A stretch of DNA of 64,000 nt from a virus, in the IMG/VR virus record IMGVR_UViG_3300034170_000100, positions 1 to 64,000 of that record. One strand, 5' to 3'. The notes below the pieces were generated by a model. The model was not told the DNA's origin. It saw only the letters and a program-made list of their open reading frames with translations, and ran no database searches. Position 1 is the stretch's first letter; each line of letters opens with the position of its first letter. The position numbers and the translations under genes were made by a program. This document shows positions 33,501 through 41,460 of this stretch, piece by piece.

Positions 33501-36500
33501 TGCGTATGCGGCGCTATCGGCTATCGGTACACGAGAGTCGGTCGTCGCTTCGCAGCTTGGTGGCCGCATCCTGCAAGCCCTGGGCCTCCAGGTAAATCAG
33601 AACGGTACTCGTGCTGAGCTGAGTAAACTGGAATCGTCCGTAGGCGAGCGAGCCATTGCTGCCATGGTCAAGTTGGGTTTGGTAGAACGTACCCAACTCG
33701 CGGACCAAAAACTGCAAGTGCTGATGGGCAAAACTGAATTTGATCCTAAACTGACCCACAACTTCGTTGTTGTGAAGTCGGTGACCGATGCTGAAGGCAA
33801 ACTGCAACCGGCACCGGTTGTGAAGCGCATTCGTGAGCGTTCGGTGGGTTCCCAGTCGGTTGTGTCCAAACTGTTTGCAGTAGAGGCTGCTGGTGTAGAG
33901 CCGAGCTACAAGCCGATCCCCTTCACCCAAGAATTCGCTAAACGTACTAGGCAAGCTGTGCCTAAGACCCTGGCCAAGATTTTGGACAAGGAAGGTGCAA
34001 AAGCTCACGTTGTTCGCCAGAACATGTGGCACGTTTGGGGCAAACTGAGCAAGCAGGCTCTCTATGAAATGGGCGGCGTGGTCTCGACCACCGATGCACC
34101 AACTCACGTTGAGAACCTGGCTTCACGCCAGGCGAAGAATGATGGCCTGATCCAACAAGTGGACAACTTCGACGCATTCGTTAACGCGATGACCGCCGAT
34201 AGCTCGACTGAGGGTCTGGACCAATCGTTGTACTTCGGCCGCTCCGTTTGGAAACCTCAACGTGTTGGTTTGACTGCAAACGTGATCAACCCGCAGACTT
34301 CGAAGATCCACCGTCACATGCTGGCCATGTCCGGTTGGAATGCTACCGTCAACCTCGACAACAAAGCCGAGATGGACAACTTCAAGCTCCGTGTGTTGGA
34401 AGCGTTCGGCAAGAAGACCGAAGCAACCACTACCGCCAAAGTGTTGGCCGGCTACGATGCTGTCGTGTCCAACCCTGCAATTCAGGCTGGTATCGACGCG
34501 CTGGCTGAAGTCCTGCGCGACAATGGCACCGTGAATGAAGCCGCTATCGTCGACGCTGTAAAAGCGGCCGGCGAGAAGTTCCATTCCTTCGATGCGCTGG
34601 TTGCCTTGGCTGAGCAACGTATTGCCGAGCAAGATGGCAAGCCTGCGTTCGAAACCGCGATGATGGGTGAAGTGGACGGTGTAACCAACGGCCCTATGCT
34701 GTCCCTGCTGATGCTGGGTGCCAAAGGCTTTGAAACTATGAACCAAGGTGGTTTCTTTGAGCTGGGTAGCCAGTTCACACAGTTCAACGACTACAAGGCC
34801 CAGGGCAACCTCGACCTGTACGAGTCGAACATCGCTCAGGCACTGAACCGCCTGCAAGGTCGCCAGCAAGGTCAGCTCGACGCTATGTCGGTCATCACTG
34901 GCCAACTGCAAACTGCCGAAGGCAACGTGACCTCTAAAGGCCGTAACATTATCAAGAAGCCGCTGACCGCCCTGATGTTCGGGTCCAACCCGACTACCGC
35001 GGTACAAGGCATGGCCGACGGCTTCATTGAAGCGATCTACAGCCGTATCGAAGATGCAGCTGCTGCCCGTGACAATGATGCAATCGCCCCCTTGTTTGGT
35101 GCTGTGAATACCCTGACTCGCTCGCCGAAGTTCGCTTTGGATGTGAAGATGGGCTATGAGCGTGCCCTGGAAACCAAGTTGACTACTCAACAGCAAGACG
35201 CGCTGAAACGCTCGTTCTATGAGTTGCTGGGTGAGCCGACTGAGAAAGCTCTGGCCGACAACTACGCTACCTTCATCGCTCGCCGGAACGTGATCAACCA
35301 GACAGCACAACTGTCGTTTGACCTGTTCAACGCTGTGCGTGATGGCGTGACTGAGTTCGTTGAGTCGACCAGCCAGGATGTGCCACGTAACAATGCTGGC
35401 GCCGCCATTCGCACGCTGACTAAAGAGCAACAGGCACAAGTAGATGCACTGATGGGCGACATGGCCCCGATCCTGCAAACTGCTATGTCTCAGGCATCGA
35501 AGCAACGTGAAGCTGGTATGTACATGGCCAAGTCGAAGCGTTCGCTCGATTCGTCTGCTGCCTACGAGCAAGAAGTCGCTTTCGGTGAAATGGTTAACAC
35601 CATTGCCCCGGACGGCTCCATGCAGGGTATCGGCTCGACTCGCCTGTCGTCTTCGCGCACTCAGGACATCGACCCAGGTGTAATGCCTTTCATTACCTCC
35701 ATTCACTCCAGCGACTCGGCTATTGCCTCGACTGTGTACGGAATGATGGAAGCACTGAACGTTCACGACGCCTTGGGCGTAGACCTGAACAATGTGGCCA
35801 AGGTTGGCCAGGAGCTGAACAAAGCGACGTTCAACACCATGCTGGAATACTCGTCCGCGACCGCAATGAGCAACATGCTCGATGAAGTCCTGGCCGGTGT
35901 ATCCAAAGTGATGCAGAACCCTGAGCTGGCTGCACGCATTCAGCCTAAGCTGCGCGAGAAGATGGTTGCCCGGGCTGAGAAGAAGCGTGGCTCTATTGCT
36001 GAGCAACTGACCGCTATTCGTGAGACTGCGACCCAGGCGGACACCGATAAGCTGAATATGCTGAGCAACATGCAGGCAATCGGCCAATACGCTACCGACG
36101 GCGGTTCTTACATCGTGACCGACGCTGACCGTGCAAAAGCACAGGCCAAGTTGGACGAAGTGGGTTCCACCTTCAATGCTGCGGCTGAATCTGTGGCTGA
36201 GCAACTGGACGCCGAAGCAAGCATCGTCTCAGCTGTGTATGTTGCAGGCAAGCAAGCTGAGCTGTCCAACACGTCGGTAACGACTCTGGCGCCGGCCACT
36301 TCTCTCAATACTCTGGCTTCGCTTGAGCAGACCCCGGCTGTTGTGCAGGTAATTGATTCCATGGTTTCGGGTAACCGAACTCTGGCCGATGCCCTGCAAG
36401 TTCTGCCTGAGCATCAAGCTGCCGAAGTAGTTGAAGCGGTAAATGGTGCAAGTGAAGCGAAATTGTCTGTATGGGGCCGCTTGGGCACCCCTGTCGTACA

Positions 36501-39500
36501 GTCCGACGTGAACTTGGTGCAACTGCTGGACACCACGGGCATGACTGCTCACAACCTCGTTGATTCGCTGGTTGAGTACGTACAGAACCCGTTCCAGAAG
36601 ACTGTGCTCAAGATGGCCAAGAAAGGCATCTCTGCTCGTATGCCGGTGACCTACATCACTGCCGAGACCGGACCAGAAGGCGCATTTGGTGAAGGCGTAG
36701 ACAAATCCCGCGGTTGGTACGCACAGCGTAACGACCAAGCCGGGTTGTTCATTAAATCCCCGGACTTCGTTGAATCGGGTATCACCCCTGAGCTGCTGAC
36801 CCATGAACTGGTGCATGCTGCTCTGGCAAACCTGATCGACGCAAACCAAGGTAAGAACACCCTGGCCGGCCGCGCTGTAGCGGATCTGGAAGTGCTGCGT
36901 ACCCAAGCTGAAGACTTCCTCGCCAACAATGGCGCCCTGTCTGCTAAGTACCGCAACGCCACGTCGAACGTGCATGAGCTGGTCTCCTGGGGCCTGTCCA
37001 ACCAAGACTTCCAACGTGAAGTGCTGGGCCAGGTATCGGTGCCACAGAAAGACCGATCGATCCTCGACGGCCTGAAGGGTTTCATCAAGTCGCTGACTGA
37101 AATGCTGTTTGGTGCCAACACTCCGTCGGCAAACAACGGTATGGCCAACTTGATCGCCAACTCTGCTGTTCTGTTCCGTGAAGCGGCCCAGGCGCAAGAG
37201 AAGCGTGCGACTGCAACCCACAAGTACGAAGACGCCATCGACCACATCAACGCTATGACTGCTGAGCAGGTGTTTGACGCTCTGGCTACCGTAGGCAACC
37301 ACAAGACTGATGTGGTCCATGCTGAGTACCTGCGTGACCTGTTGGCGCAGACTGTTAACCCGGTCTACGGCCCATACGGCGCATTCAAAGAGGCAGCATC
37401 GGCAAACCGTGCGCTGACCCCGCTGGATGTGTTCCTGAAAGCGGTGAGCACCGGCCAAACTCCGTTCAGCTCCCAGGCAACAGCCGGCCAGTTCATCCTG
37501 TCCCAGCAAGAAGCATTTGTGCTGGAATCGGTAGAAGCGACCATTTCCCACGCCATGGAAACGAAAGAAACTCTGTTCGTTCGCCAGGGTCTGGAAAACC
37601 TGTTCAAGGAGGCACGTTCGAAGCTGAACCCGGACGGGCGCAACTTGCACGCTGGCGATTGGGCAACCGCAAGCCAGAATGAGAAGGATGTCGCTAAAGC
37701 GAAGTGGGACTTCCTGTTCCGCCCACAAGTGAGCGCAACTGGTCGCAACAATTACTTGGCACGCTTTGCTGCCCTGGGCCTGGCCTCGGCCGAAGTCCGT
37801 AATGCACTTGGTTTCTCGACCAACAACTTCGAGACCCCGTTGAAGGGTCTGCCGATCACCAGCAAGCTGACTGAGTTGTTCCGTCGGGCAATGACAGTCT
37901 TTGCCCGCCTGGCAACCAAAGTCATCCCTGGCACCTCGGGCAACGTCGCACTGAGCACTCTGGTAGAGCAACTGGTGGACATCGAGGCCAAGCGTAAAGC
38001 ACGCATGGACCAGGAGAAGGTGAACCACTTTGACCAGCTCGAAACTGCGCTGGCCGGTGTGGGTGACTCCATCCTGGAAAAAGCTGATGCACTAGGCCGC
38101 GCCGGGTTCATTCGCAAGTCGAAGATCCCGTTTGTCGCCGGTCTCGGCGCTGTGGTATCCACCGCTGCCGGTAACCGCCTGGATGCGGTACTGAATGCCA
38201 TCACAATGATGCGCGATCAGTCTCAAAAGAGCCGGCACGGTGTGGTGATGGGCATGCTGACCGAATGGCGCGGTGTGTACGATTCTCGCCGTTTGGCTGC
38301 TGAATTGTTCAAAGGTGCCAAGGCCAACGAGCAACAGCGCAAATCGGTTATCGAGACCACTGCTGCATCGGTAAACGAAGCATTTGCAAACCAGGGCCAA
38401 GATTTGACCCAGGTGCAACGTGATGCGCTGACTCGTGTGTTTCTGCGGACCAATGCCCAGGCAATCGCCGCTGCTCGTGGTGTCGACGGACTGCGCGACC
38501 TCATGGAAGACCCTGCTGCAATGGCGGCATACCGTTCAGACTTGGAAGCACAGGTAACTGCGCTGACTCCGAACTATCTGTACATGATCAGCCAGGCCAA
38601 AGACTTGGCGCACCACAAGGTGGTGGGCGGCTCGACTTCGGCCAACCTGATGCTGTCGACCGGCAACATTGCGGCCATGTTCGGCACCAAGAAGAAAGTT
38701 GCTGCCAATGCCGCGGTTATCACGCTGCTTGAGCAACTAGTGGGCGTATACGGCCTGGACTACAGCGGTGATGTCGATCTGCGCAATGCTCGTGAAGTTC
38801 TGCGCACTGAGATGAATCGTACCGACGGCAACGGCGTGGACTACATGCTGAAGCTGCACACTGGTCTCCAGGCCAAAGCAACTGCTGACCTGTTCAAAGG
38901 CACCGAAGCGCTGCAACAGACCGGCTATGTGGCGGAGATCCACGACAACAAGATCGAAGTCTTGCTGGTAGCCAAGAGCGACGTAGCTGCACACGAGCGC
39001 GCCGGCTACATCGTGGGCACTGCCCTGCAAATGGACCCGAATGTGAAAGGTCTGAAAACCACAGGCCGTGTACTGATGACTCGCCGTAGCGCCGGTCAAA
39101 CTGCGCTGCTTACTGGTGCCATGTCTTTCACCGGCAACAATGCCAAGGGTTCTAGCCCGGTCACCGAAGCTGTCAACATGATGGCCGGCAACCAGACCTC
39201 TGCCGCTGTACGTCAGCAGATTGCACAGCAGAAGGCCCAGGCAGTGGCTGATTTGTTCCACCGCCCATTGTCTTACGACCCACGCAAGGCACAAGCTGGG
39301 CACATGGTCCCCACCCTGGCGCCTGACGGCCGAATAGCTGACTACCGTCACATGATGACCGAACAAAACCGCGATGTCCTTTTGGACCGCGATAATTCGA
39401 TGGATCAAGTGCTGGGAGTCATGGCTGGTCAAATTGCTGACAAAGTGTCCACTGTTCAACAGAACACTGACGTTGTTCGCTCGATGTATGATCAATACCG

Positions 39501-40695
39501 CGCTGACTACACTTCGCGCCCTTCTTCGTACATTCGTGTGTCCGCGGACAGCAAAGACAAAGGTTTGGCCGAGACTTATCGCCTGTTGCCAGAAAGCACC
39601 AAGCAAGAGATCCGCAAGGTATGGAAAGACGACGCAATGTATGTGCCGGCTGACCAACTCGATCTGATCTTTGGCTATCGCAAGTTCAGCCTGACCAATT
39701 CGTTTGACGAATTGCCAGGTGACCGCAACATGTTTGAAAAGGTGCTGGTTGCTGCTACTTCTGCGATCTACGGCGAGAAAGCTGCGCTTCGCGTAGGTCA
39801 AGCTGAAGACATCATGCAAACCCTCGTTAAAGAGATGAAAGACATTCTTGTTGTTAAGAACATCTTCACTCTGGCGGGCAACATCACGTCGAACATGACA
39901 TTACTGGCTTGGGAAGGTGTTCCATTGCGGAAGGCCGCGGCTTCTCACGCTATTGCTATCAAAGGTGCAATCGATTTCCGTAAGGATTCGAAACGCCTGC
40001 TGCAATTGCAACAAGCTGTAGAAATTGGGTACTTCGCTGATAACACTGCTGCTGGGGCAGAGATTCTGGAAATTCAGGATCGTTTGGCACGTAACCCGAT
40101 CAAACCATTGGTGGATGCAGGCTTGATGCCTACTATCGTGGAAGACGTTGAAGTTGATGACGACCGCTACACCTACAAAGCTCACTTGGCCCGTAAGGTG
40201 GAGAAGTTCACTGATAAGGTTCCAGCTTGGATGCGTACTGTCGGTAAACAGGTCTACATGACCCATGACACCGCCACGTATAAATTCTTGAGCCAAACAA
40301 CTCAGTTGTCTGACTTGGTGGCACGTTATGCGCTATTTGAGCACTTGACTACCCGCACGAAAGATCCTCTGAGTGTTGCTGATGCTTTGCACCAAGCTGA
40401 GGACAGTTTCGTAAACTACGACCTGCCTTCGCACCGCACACTGCAATATCTGAACGATATGGGCATTGTGATGTTTACCAAGTACTACTTGCGTATTCAG
40501 AAGGTGATCATGCGTCTTGTGCGTGAGAAACCTGTACGTGGTCTGATGTTGGCAGCAGTTGGTCATATGTGGGCCGGTCTGGATTCCATCATGGATTCCA
40601 GCTGGCTCAACAAGATTGGCAACAATCCGCTGCAAGATGGAGCACTTGGTTACCTCGGCTCGTTGAAAGAGCTGCCAGCAATCAAGTTCCTGTAA
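30559..40695 (+). CDS. virion-encapsidated RNA polymerase (vRNAP, N4 gp50-like)
   Basis: 3,378 residues, matching the giant N4 vRNAP (about 3,500) that is injected with DNA and transcribes early genes from hairpin promoters. The catalytic domain spans roughly residues 1,100-1,800: a DxxGR-like segment SVWKPQRVGLTANVINPQ, motif A GEVDGVTNGPMLS (Asp 1373), motif B KKPLTALMFGSN (Lys 1466) and motif C-like LNVHDALGV (His 1736, Asp 1737). The motif B aromatic is Phe 1474 instead of Tyr. Flanking N- and C-terminal domains are probably for packaging and ejection. Last gene of the virion block. Confidence 0.93.
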   Translation: MANGDNNFGFDELFPAGLPAAKEGAFKPLFDLSAKAESVAAASEEKKQTLIGKMGYDAEDTVGTIANYGARFASGLSRQVLGNLATLPLDVISGLAQGSVPEEQVQAFNRMQTNQASDADMALLNQTAPLDDGIPQTYLERLQGTQGIQKVAQNVGDFFDISSIVDTTRSERLSRDIREAAGDGTAQLRGAKEAFNEGQYLEAAGEGIKGLGNTVGPALLAGLQSPVAAGEYVAENIPQIVAAAYNPSILVGTNAGYGYDTYREGIRDYAKKNDGQLPNADERATMGLFAASAAGAEVVGDVGLLKGIRAAGTGSGNKAMSAAMGIGGAAAREGVTEGYQTYAENRAQLKDTTLEDIVEGATIGALVGGNFQLAAEIGGGPKGDAAPARKNAVENAFTSAVESGDVSSLTDSTSPAYSPVRAVEALHQMNLQDGAKAEENLAQVDRIQQDVTADLSSIQARMESTTPERVAQIGALVQQMEVAGSDQADIAEMRQIHEAVSSYTPAQRKADETRAAQLESQLSEIHTAAERMRVDASPEQADVQALATDAQTGDQQAVDRLLTLTMTNPEAVDTSVAESLAQSEALTEPQRNAMRLFTEAQVAANALKGMRGVSSEIATGGDGFKGISQYRNAIRMALANGNESAARSQVDGVRAFAASRVSKLEAITAAYEQVKGTDNSINIVRNEQGEWGPTSLKGTALKKAKGLVVDARSFNLRDGVATEADVLAKTADAFEAMVNAAPSPVSQPVVQPTADQGEVAAATPKADANAPVDAAPVAPVAEQTAAPAPAEEVVAKPEDAPSVTEKAPANAGQLTTIGERTGEAVTADNYRSVNLVSELFDQKVGSDTDASVRPLVAVKDFASAIKAGEVTVQDFLTQEGPLPAPQVTALNAFFNFAQYSEQAIRNQFKVTATRAKRPDFFYRDMAQFMQNADGQIDENLATAVSYGMFSWANENATQLRNSPESINTILMRDLDDEVSNAAYAALSAIGTRESVVASQLGGRILQALGLQVNQNGTRAELSKLESSVGERAIAAMVKLGLVERTQLADQKLQVLMGKTEFDPKLTHNFVVVKSVTDAEGKLQPAPVVKRIRERSVGSQSVVSKLFAVEAAGVEPSYKPIPFTQEFAKRTRQAVPKTLAKILDKEGAKAHVVRQNMWHVWGKLSKQALYEMGGVVSTTDAPTHVENLASRQAKNDGLIQQVDNFDAFVNAMTADSSTEGLDQSLYFGRSVWKPQRVGLTANVINPQTSKIHRHMLAMSGWNATVNLDNKAEMDNFKLRVLEAFGKKTEATTTAKVLAGYDAVVSNPAIQAGIDALAEVLRDNGTVNEAAIVDAVKAAGEKFHSFDALVALAEQRIAEQDGKPAFETAMMGEVDGVTNGPMLSLLMLGAKGFETMNQGGFFELGSQFTQFNDYKAQGNLDLYESNIAQALNRLQGRQQGQLDAMSVITGQLQTAEGNVTSKGRNIIKKPLTALMFGSNPTTAVQGMADGFIEAIYSRIEDAAAARDNDAIAPLFGAVNTLTRSPKFALDVKMGYERALETKLTTQQQDALKRSFYELLGEPTEKALADNYATFIARRNVINQTAQLSFDLFNAVRDGVTEFVESTSQDVPRNNAGAAIRTLTKEQQAQVDALMGDMAPILQTAMSQASKQREAGMYMAKSKRSLDSSAAYEQEVAFGEMVNTIAPDGSMQGIGSTRLSSSRTQDIDPGVMPFITSIHSSDSAIASTVYGMMEALNVHDALGVDLNNVAKVGQELNKATFNTMLEYSSATAMSNMLDEVLAGVSKVMQNPELAARIQPKLREKMVARAEKKRGSIAEQLTAIRETATQADTDKLNMLSNMQAIGQYATDGGSYIVTDADRAKAQAKLDEVGSTFNAAAESVAEQLDAEASIVSAVYVAGKQAELSNTSVTTLAPATSLNTLASLEQTPAVVQVIDSMVSGNRTLADALQVLPEHQAAEVVEAVNGASEAKLSVWGRLGTPVVQSDVNLVQLLDTTGMTAHNLVDSLVEYVQNPFQKTVLKMAKKGISARMPVTYITAETGPEGAFGEGVDKSRGWYAQRNDQAGLFIKSPDFVESGITPELLTHELVHAALANLIDANQGKNTLAGRAVADLEVLRTQAEDFLANNGALSAKYRNATSNVHELVSWGLSNQDFQREVLGQVSVPQKDRSILDGLKGFIKSLTEMLFGANTPSANNGMANLIANSAVLFREAAQAQEKRATATHKYEDAIDHINAMTAEQVFDALATVGNHKTDVVHAEYLRDLLAQTVNPVYGPYGAFKEAASANRALTPLDVFLKAVSTGQTPFSSQATAGQFILSQQEAFVLESVEATISHAMETKETLFVRQGLENLFKEARSKLNPDGRNLHAGDWATASQNEKDVAKAKWDFLFRPQVSATGRNNYLARFAALGLASAEVRNALGFSTNNFETPLKGLPITSKLTELFRRAMTVFARLATKVIPGTSGNVALSTLVEQLVDIEAKRKARMDQEKVNHFDQLETALAGVGDSILEKADALGRAGFIRKSKIPFVAGLGAVVSTAAGNRLDAVLNAITMMRDQSQKSRHGVVMGMLTEWRGVYDSRRLAAELFKGAKANEQQRKSVIETTAASVNEAFANQGQDLTQVQRDALTRVFLRTNAQAIAAARGVDGLRDLMEDPAAMAAYRSDLEAQVTALTPNYLYMISQAKDLAHHKVVGGSTSANLMLSTGNIAAMFGTKKKVAANAAVITLLEQLVGVYGLDYSGDVDLRNAREVLRTEMNRTDGNGVDYMLKLHTGLQAKATADLFKGTEALQQTGYVAEIHDNKIEVLLVAKSDVAAHERAGYIVGTALQMDPNVKGLKTTGRVLMTRRSAGQTALLTGAMSFTGNNAKGSSPVTEAVNMMAGNQTSAAVRQQIAQQKAQAVADLFHRPLSYDPRKAQAGHMVPTLAPDGRIADYRHMMTEQNRDVLLDRDNSMDQVLGVMAGQIADKVSTVQQNTDVVRSMYDQYRADYTSRPSSYIRVSADSKDKGLAETYRLLPESTKQEIRKVWKDDAMYVPADQLDLIFGYRKFSLTNSFDELPGDRNMFEKVLVAATSAIYGEKAALRVGQAEDIMQTLVKEMKDILVVKNIFTLAGNITSNMTLLAWEGVPLRKAAASHAIAIKGAIDFRKDSKRLLQLQQAVEIGYFADNTAAGAEILEIQDRLARNPIKPLVDAGLMPTIVEDVEVDDDRYTYKAHLARKVEKFTDKVPAWMRTVGKQVYMTHDTATYKFLSQTTQLSDLVARYALFEHLTTRTKDPLSVADALHQAEDSFVNYDLPSHRTLQYLNDMGIVMFTKYYLRIQKVIMRLVREKPVRGLMLAAVGHMWAGLDSIMDSSWLNKIGNNPLQDGALGYLGSLKELPAIKFL

Positions 40696-40702
40696 CAAGG
40701 AC

Positions 40703-40781
40703 GGGAGGGGCAGGATTCGAACCTGCGGTGACGAAAGTCACGACCTTATGGGAATGCATTAAACCGCTCTGCCACCCTCCC
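40703..40781 (-). tRNA. class II tRNA-like element with defective anticodon arm
   Basis: 79 nt on the minus strand. Seen directly: a 7-bp acceptor stem GGGAGGG/CCCTCCC, a D-arm (GCA-GAGCGGTTTAA-TGC), a long variable arm GTGAC-TTTC-GTCAC and a perfect T-arm GCAGG-TTCGAAT-CCTGC. Between D-arm and variable arm only about 13 nt remain (TTCCCATAAGGTC), too few for a 5-bp stem plus 7-nt loop. No CCA is encoded. It is a tRNA pseudogene or tRNA mimic; amino-acid identity cannot be assigned. Confidence 0.6.
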
Positions 40782-40794
40782 ATGTAAAACAAAC

Positions 40795-40820
40795 AGCCCC
40801 CTTACTTAGGGGGCTTTTTC
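40795..40820 (+). terminator. rightward terminator of the virion operon
   Basis: A 7-bp AGCCCCC-TTACTTA-GGGGGCT hairpin followed by TTTTC, after vRNAP and the tRNA-like element. Confidence 0.85.
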
Positions 40821-41011
40821 ATTGCGTCAATCACGAATTCCTTGATCGCTGCCCAAACCAGGAAGAGTATGAAGGCAAGCACCAACATCACTGCCAAGAC
40901 AAAGCAGACGATCTTGAATGCGTAGCCCAACACTACAATCGTAGTGAGGAAGGCGATCAAGGCACCTAATCCGATACAGACCGAGAAAAGGCGCCTGATC
41001 CCCCGGATCAA
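40802..41011 (-). CDS. small two-helix membrane protein (69 aa)
   Basis: Begins MIRGIRRLFSVCIGLGALIA. Residues about 10-30 and 33-58 are hydrophobic helices (GLGALIAFLTTIVVLGYAF, IVCFVLAVMLVLAFILFLVW). Basic N- and C-termini (MKKPPK) would face the cytoplasm. The start overlaps the preceding gene's stop. The end overlaps the rightward terminator. Could be a holin-like or superinfection protein; not assigned. Confidence 0.65.
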   Translation of the reverse strand: MIRGIRRLFSVCIGLGALIAFLTTIVVLGYAFKIVCFVLAVMLVLAFILFLVWAAIKEFVIDAMKKPPK

Positions 41012-41349
41012 TGCTTGGTCGGGCGACGGATGATCATAGCTTCGCCGACTGCCTTACCGTTCAGGTAAATCAGATCGTCGTCACCGATAGTCATACCTTC
41101 CGGCAACTGGGCGTTGATTTCAGCACGGGCCGCGGCCATAGGGTCGACCGAACCTTCGTGTTTGCTGGCCGTGCCTTTATGGCCTGGAGCCTTTGCTTCT
41201 TCAACTGGTTTGAACAGATCAGCTGCGGCATTGGCCAGGATATTGGCTGCTTCCTGCTGATTGACGTTGTACAGGGTTGCTGATGCCTCTGCGAGCAAAT
41301 TGGCAGCGGTTGCGGCTGCAAGCAGAGCTTCATTACATTTTCGGCACAT
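41008..41349 (-). CDS. hypothetical protein with CxxC start (113 aa)
   Basis: Start MCRKCNEALLAAATAAN chosen because AGAAGGA lies upstream; an in-frame extension of 21 codons lacks a ribosome site. An Ala-rich helical region follows, then a charged linker and GMTIGDDDLIYLNGKAVGEA. It lies immediately downstream of the long structured non-coding region and may share its transcript. Confidence 0.65.
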   Translation of the reverse strand: MCRKCNEALLAAATAANLLAEASATLYNVNQQEAANILANAAADLFKPVEEAKAPGHKGTASKHEGSVDPMAAARAEINAQLPEGMTIGDDDLIYLNGKAVGEAMIIRRPTKH

Positions 41350-41460
41350 ACTGCGTTCCTTCTGTTGGTGGGTGTATTGGTAGTGCAACTGCCGAGCTTC
41401 CCATGGCAACACTCATCGCTGAGTGGCAGTTGCACGACCAAAACACCCTCCATGTGTAAA

